Shown one piece after another: positions 62,192-64,000 of a DNA stretch of 64,000 nucleotides. Origin of the DNA: JAFGXT01 sp963677165 (GTDB lineage: Bacteria > Verrucomicrobiota > Lentisphaeria > Victivallales > SZUA-371); contig CAXXSX010000002.1 in NCBI GenBank assembly GCA_963677165.2, forward strand, positions 3,038,001 to 3,102,000, written 5' to 3'. The first letter of the stretch is position 1, and every line of letters starts with the position of its first letter. The position numbers and the translations under genes were made by a program. Under the pieces are notes generated by a model. That model made no database searches. It was not told the DNA's origin and saw nothing but the letters and a program-made list of their open reading frames with translations.

Positions 62192-62811
62192 AATACCTTA
62201 TTAGTGCGGGACCGACCCGGGAGAAAATCGATCCGGTACGCTTTCTTTCCAATCGTTCTACCGGAAGAATGGGCTATGCGCTGGCGGAAGCTGCTCACAA
62301 CGCCGGGCACGAGGTGATTCTGGTCAGTGGGCCTGTGTCTCTTGAATCTCCCGATGGGATAACCGTTTTTATGGTGGAATCTGCCGAACAGATGGCTTCG
62401 ACGATCAAGTCGCATGCTCATGATGCGGATGTGATTATTATGGCTGCAGCGGTGGCAGACTACCGTCCGGTTCAGGTACATGAGGAAAAAATGAAAAAAG
62501 ACGGCGGGAATCTTATGCTGGAACTCGAACGAACAGAGGATATTCTTGCCTCATTGGGACAGGAAAAACGTCCCGGACAGCTTCTAGTTGGGTTTGCCGC
62601 AGAAACAGAACATCTTATCAAACATGCCCGCGAGAAACTTGAGCGTAAGAATCTTGACTGGATTGTCGCGAACGACGTCAGCCGTAATGACCGCGGGTTT
62701 GCCTCAACAAACAATGCGGTAACCATGATTCCGGTACAAGGCGAAGCCATTGAACTGGCGCTGGCCGATAAGCGGGTTATCGCGGATGAGATTATTGCCC
62801 TCTTAAAATGA
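62188..62811 (+). CDS. coaB: Stand-alone phosphopantothenate-cysteine ligase (CoaB)
   Basis: 207 aa. YLISAGPTREKIDPVRFLSN, STGRMGYALAEAA, MAAAVADYRPVQ and VGFAAETEH are CoaB motifs; KNLDWIVANDVS with RGFASTNNAV completes it. In most bacteria CoaB is the C-terminal half of a CoaBC fusion with phosphopantothenoylcysteine decarboxylase; here the decarboxylase half is absent. Coupled to nadK by a 4-nt overlap, joining two cofactor-synthesis steps. Confidence 0.9.
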   Translation: MKYLISAGPTREKIDPVRFLSNRSTGRMGYALAEAAHNAGHEVILVSGPVSLESPDGITVFMVESAEQMASTIKSHAHDADVIIMAAAVADYRPVQVHEEKMKKDGGNLMLELERTEDILASLGQEKRPGQLLVGFAAETEHLIKHAREKLERKNLDWIVANDVSRNDRGFASTNNAVTMIPVQGEAIELALADKRVIADEIIALLK

Positions 62812-62865
62812 GAAAACTCCTAGCATAAGCAATAATATTGTTACGATGACAAAGACTGTTAACAT
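62803..62865 (-). CDS. 20-aa hydrophobic microprotein, copy 1
   Basis: MLTVFVIVTILLLMLGVFSF, from ATG 62865, with GGGGGAAAT about 11 nt upstream and its stop overlapping the convergent coaB 3' end by 9 nt. A single hydrophobic helix, no charged residue. It shares 14 of 20 residues with the ORF at 63065-63127 although most codons differ at the third base. Size and composition recall type I toxins of the Ibs/Ldr kind, but no relation is shown. Confidence 0.55.
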   Translation of the reverse strand: MLTVFVIVTILLLMLGVFSF

Positions 62866-62965
62866 ATAAATTGATTTCCCCCGGATATTCAATGTAGATA
62901 TTTCACATTAAAAATCATTATCGGTTATTTGTTTGAGTGCTTTAATTTGCACTTCGAATGGCGTT

Positions 62966-62992
62966 ATTATAGCTTCAAGCTTAAATTGTCAT
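62966..62992 (-). promoter_or_regulatory. Candidate promoter of microprotein copy 1
   Basis: On the minus strand ATGACA (62987-62992) and a perfect TATAAT (62966-62971) are 15 nt apart, leaving a leader of about 95 nt before the 62865 start codon. Short spacing lowers confidence. Confidence 0.4.
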
Positions 62993-63064
62993 AAAGTGGG
63001 ATTGGAACAAGTTCATATGACATGCTGTCTTGCCGGTAAAAATCTGCGATAAATCTGTTATTTC

Positions 63065-63127
63065 TTAAAAAGAAGATATCCCGAGAGTCAACAGTGAAAT
63101 CGTAACTATTGCAAAAAGTGTCAGCAT
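63065..63127 (-). CDS. 20-aa hydrophobic microprotein, copy 2
   Basis: MLTLFAIVTISLLTLGISSF, from ATG 63127, with GAGGAAAT at the same distance from the ATG as in copy 1. The identical length and the shared M-L-T-x-F-x-I-V-T-I-x-L-L-x-L-G-x-x-S-F frame with different codons argue for selection on the peptide. The two copies are 262 bp apart in direct orientation. One membrane helix predicted; function unknown. Confidence 0.55.
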   Translation of the reverse strand: MLTLFAIVTISLLTLGISSF

Positions 63128-63237
63128 AATGTTGTATTTCCTCTATGTTGGATGATATATTCTGTTATTCGTGTGCGATGTGTGAATATCACGCGAATTT
63201 GTGGAAAGAGTTTGAAAATTTTTGAGAGGTGGTGGAG

Positions 63238-64000
63238 ATGGATTATGTCAGGACTACACGGCAGACGCTGATTCAGCGGCTGAAAGATCCGGACGACAAT
63301 CTGGCATGGACCGACTTTTATGAGTTTTACTATGAGATAATTGTCGGTTGGGCAACACGAATGGGGTGTGCCCGGACGCAGGTGGATGACATCTTTCAGG
63401 AAACGATGATCACTCTTCTGCGTAAGATGGATCGATTTGAATATGATCCGAAACGCGGTAGTTTTAAGGCATTGCTTAAGTCAATTGTACGCAGTCGCGT
63501 GATTGATCATTTTAGACGTGAAGGGCGTTATGTGGACGTTACCGATAATGAAGGCAATGATTTAACCGGTAATATTGAGGATGAATCTGCCGCCGGTAAA
63601 GTTCATGATGACTCCGGGGAGGATTCGCTATGGCTTCAGTCTGTTCTGAATCAGGCATTGCGCCAGACCTATAAGAAGATCGATCAGGTTACTTACAAAT
63701 CTTTCTGTCTGTATGTGATCGAAGGACTTCCCGTGGAGGAAGTAAGCCGCCGCCTTGATGGTTTACGAAGGGGGACGATTTACCAGCAGAAAAGCCGTTT
63801 GTTGAAAATGGCTGAAAAAGAATTTTGTGAATTACTGGAAAAGCTTGGAGAGCCAATTGAACAGGCTTCTGCCGGAACTGATTTTATTAAAGCGGTTGAG
63901 GAAATGGTGCATCACCGTCCGGAATATCGCGAAACCATTATTCAGGCGGCTCCGGTCAAACCGGATTTCAGTAAACTTGAACTTGTTCGTAAAGTATTGG
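63238..64000 (+). CDS. ECF-type sigma-70 factor with long C-terminal extension (truncated by window)
   Basis: 254 codons to the window edge from ATG 63238 (GAGGTGGTGGAG upstream). Region 2 is seen in NLAWTDFYEFYYEIIVGWAT, DDIFQETMITLLRKM and FKALLKSIVRSRVIDHFRRE; region 4 in SFCLYVIEGLPVEEVSRRLD and GTIYQQKSRLLK. After ~residue 200 an additional tail begins (EKLGEPIEQASAGTDFIKAV), which is longer than a classical ECF factor and may hold an anti-sigma or sensing function. End not seen. Confidence 0.85.
   Translation, partial: MDYVRTTRQTLIQRLKDPDDNLAWTDFYEFYYEIIVGWATRMGCARTQVDDIFQETMITLLRKMDRFEYDPKRGSFKALLKSIVRSRVIDHFRREGRYVDVTDNEGNDLTGNIEDESAAGKVHDDSGEDSLWLQSVLNQALRQTYKKIDQVTYKSFCLYVIEGLPVEEVSRRLDGLRRGTIYQQKSRLLKMAEKEFCELLEKLGEPIEQASAGTDFIKAVEEMVHHRPEYRETIIQAAPVKPDFSKLELVRKVL

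Overview
The window most resembles a chromosome of the PVC group, probably Lentisphaerota (Victivallis-like). This is inferred from gene content. There are four scattered short pseudopilin-like proteins (IELLVV(I/V)IAIIAILA leader, C-terminal His-X9/10-Asp-Gly), many AraC/LacI/IclR regulators beside glycoside hydrolases and FAD-dependent oxidoreductases, and an ECF sigma factor with a long tail. I saw no rRNA, tRNA, CRISPR array, integrase or transposase gene.

Layout. 0-5.5 kb: a truncated soluble Cache-domain protein, ppnP, an AraC/PocR regulator, a small-repeat cluster including a 374-bp MITE-like element, and an FAD oxidoreductase. 5.5-10.5 kb: a minus-strand set of LacI regulator, pseudopilin and GH20 enzyme; the regulator has a near-consensus promoter carrying two operators. 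10.6-12 kb: glycyl-tRNA synthetase. 12.2-26.6 kb: an AT-rich surface-polysaccharide locus. Its plus-strand arm holds GT4, epimerase, a 30-codon coupled ORF, GT2 and a methyltransferase. Its minus-strand arm is a nine-gene run with two ArnT/PMT-like transferases, a dolichol-phosphate-mannose-synthase-like GT2, a DUF2304 protein, a GT2-GT2-GtrA fusion, a flippase, a GT-D protein and two more transferases. 27-32.5 kb: a carbohydrate locus of GH5-like enzyme, secreted protein, LacI, pseudopilin and an orphan solute-binding protein. 32.5-36.3 kb: secretin-short-domain protein, DEDDh exonuclease, SirB1-like protein and a duplicated-domain secreted protein. 36.4-48.3 kb: FAD oxidoreductase, pseudopilin, GH127-like enzyme with divergent AraC, pseudopilin, LCAT-like lipase, a metallophosphoesterase-PHP fusion, FAD oxidoreductase and IclR. 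48.5-55 kb: double GNAT protein, an unknown protein, a hairpin-rich unexplained segment, two paralogous secreted proteins, AraC and a sugar-isomerase-like protein. 55-64 kb: cysK with an Rrf2 regulator, pyrF, GT2, AraC with divergent esterase, TraB/GumN, nadK-coaB, two tandem 20-aa hydrophobic microproteins, and a truncated ECF sigma factor.

The recurring logic is regulator plus secreted or carbohydrate-active enzyme plus pseudopilin, which suits a polysaccharide-degrading lifestyle. The most unusual observations are: the two tandem 20-aa ORFs at 62.8-63.1 kb, which share 14 of 20 residues while using different codons; two copies of a multi-hairpin element whose outer loops are complementary; and the structured segment at 50.1-50.5 kb.
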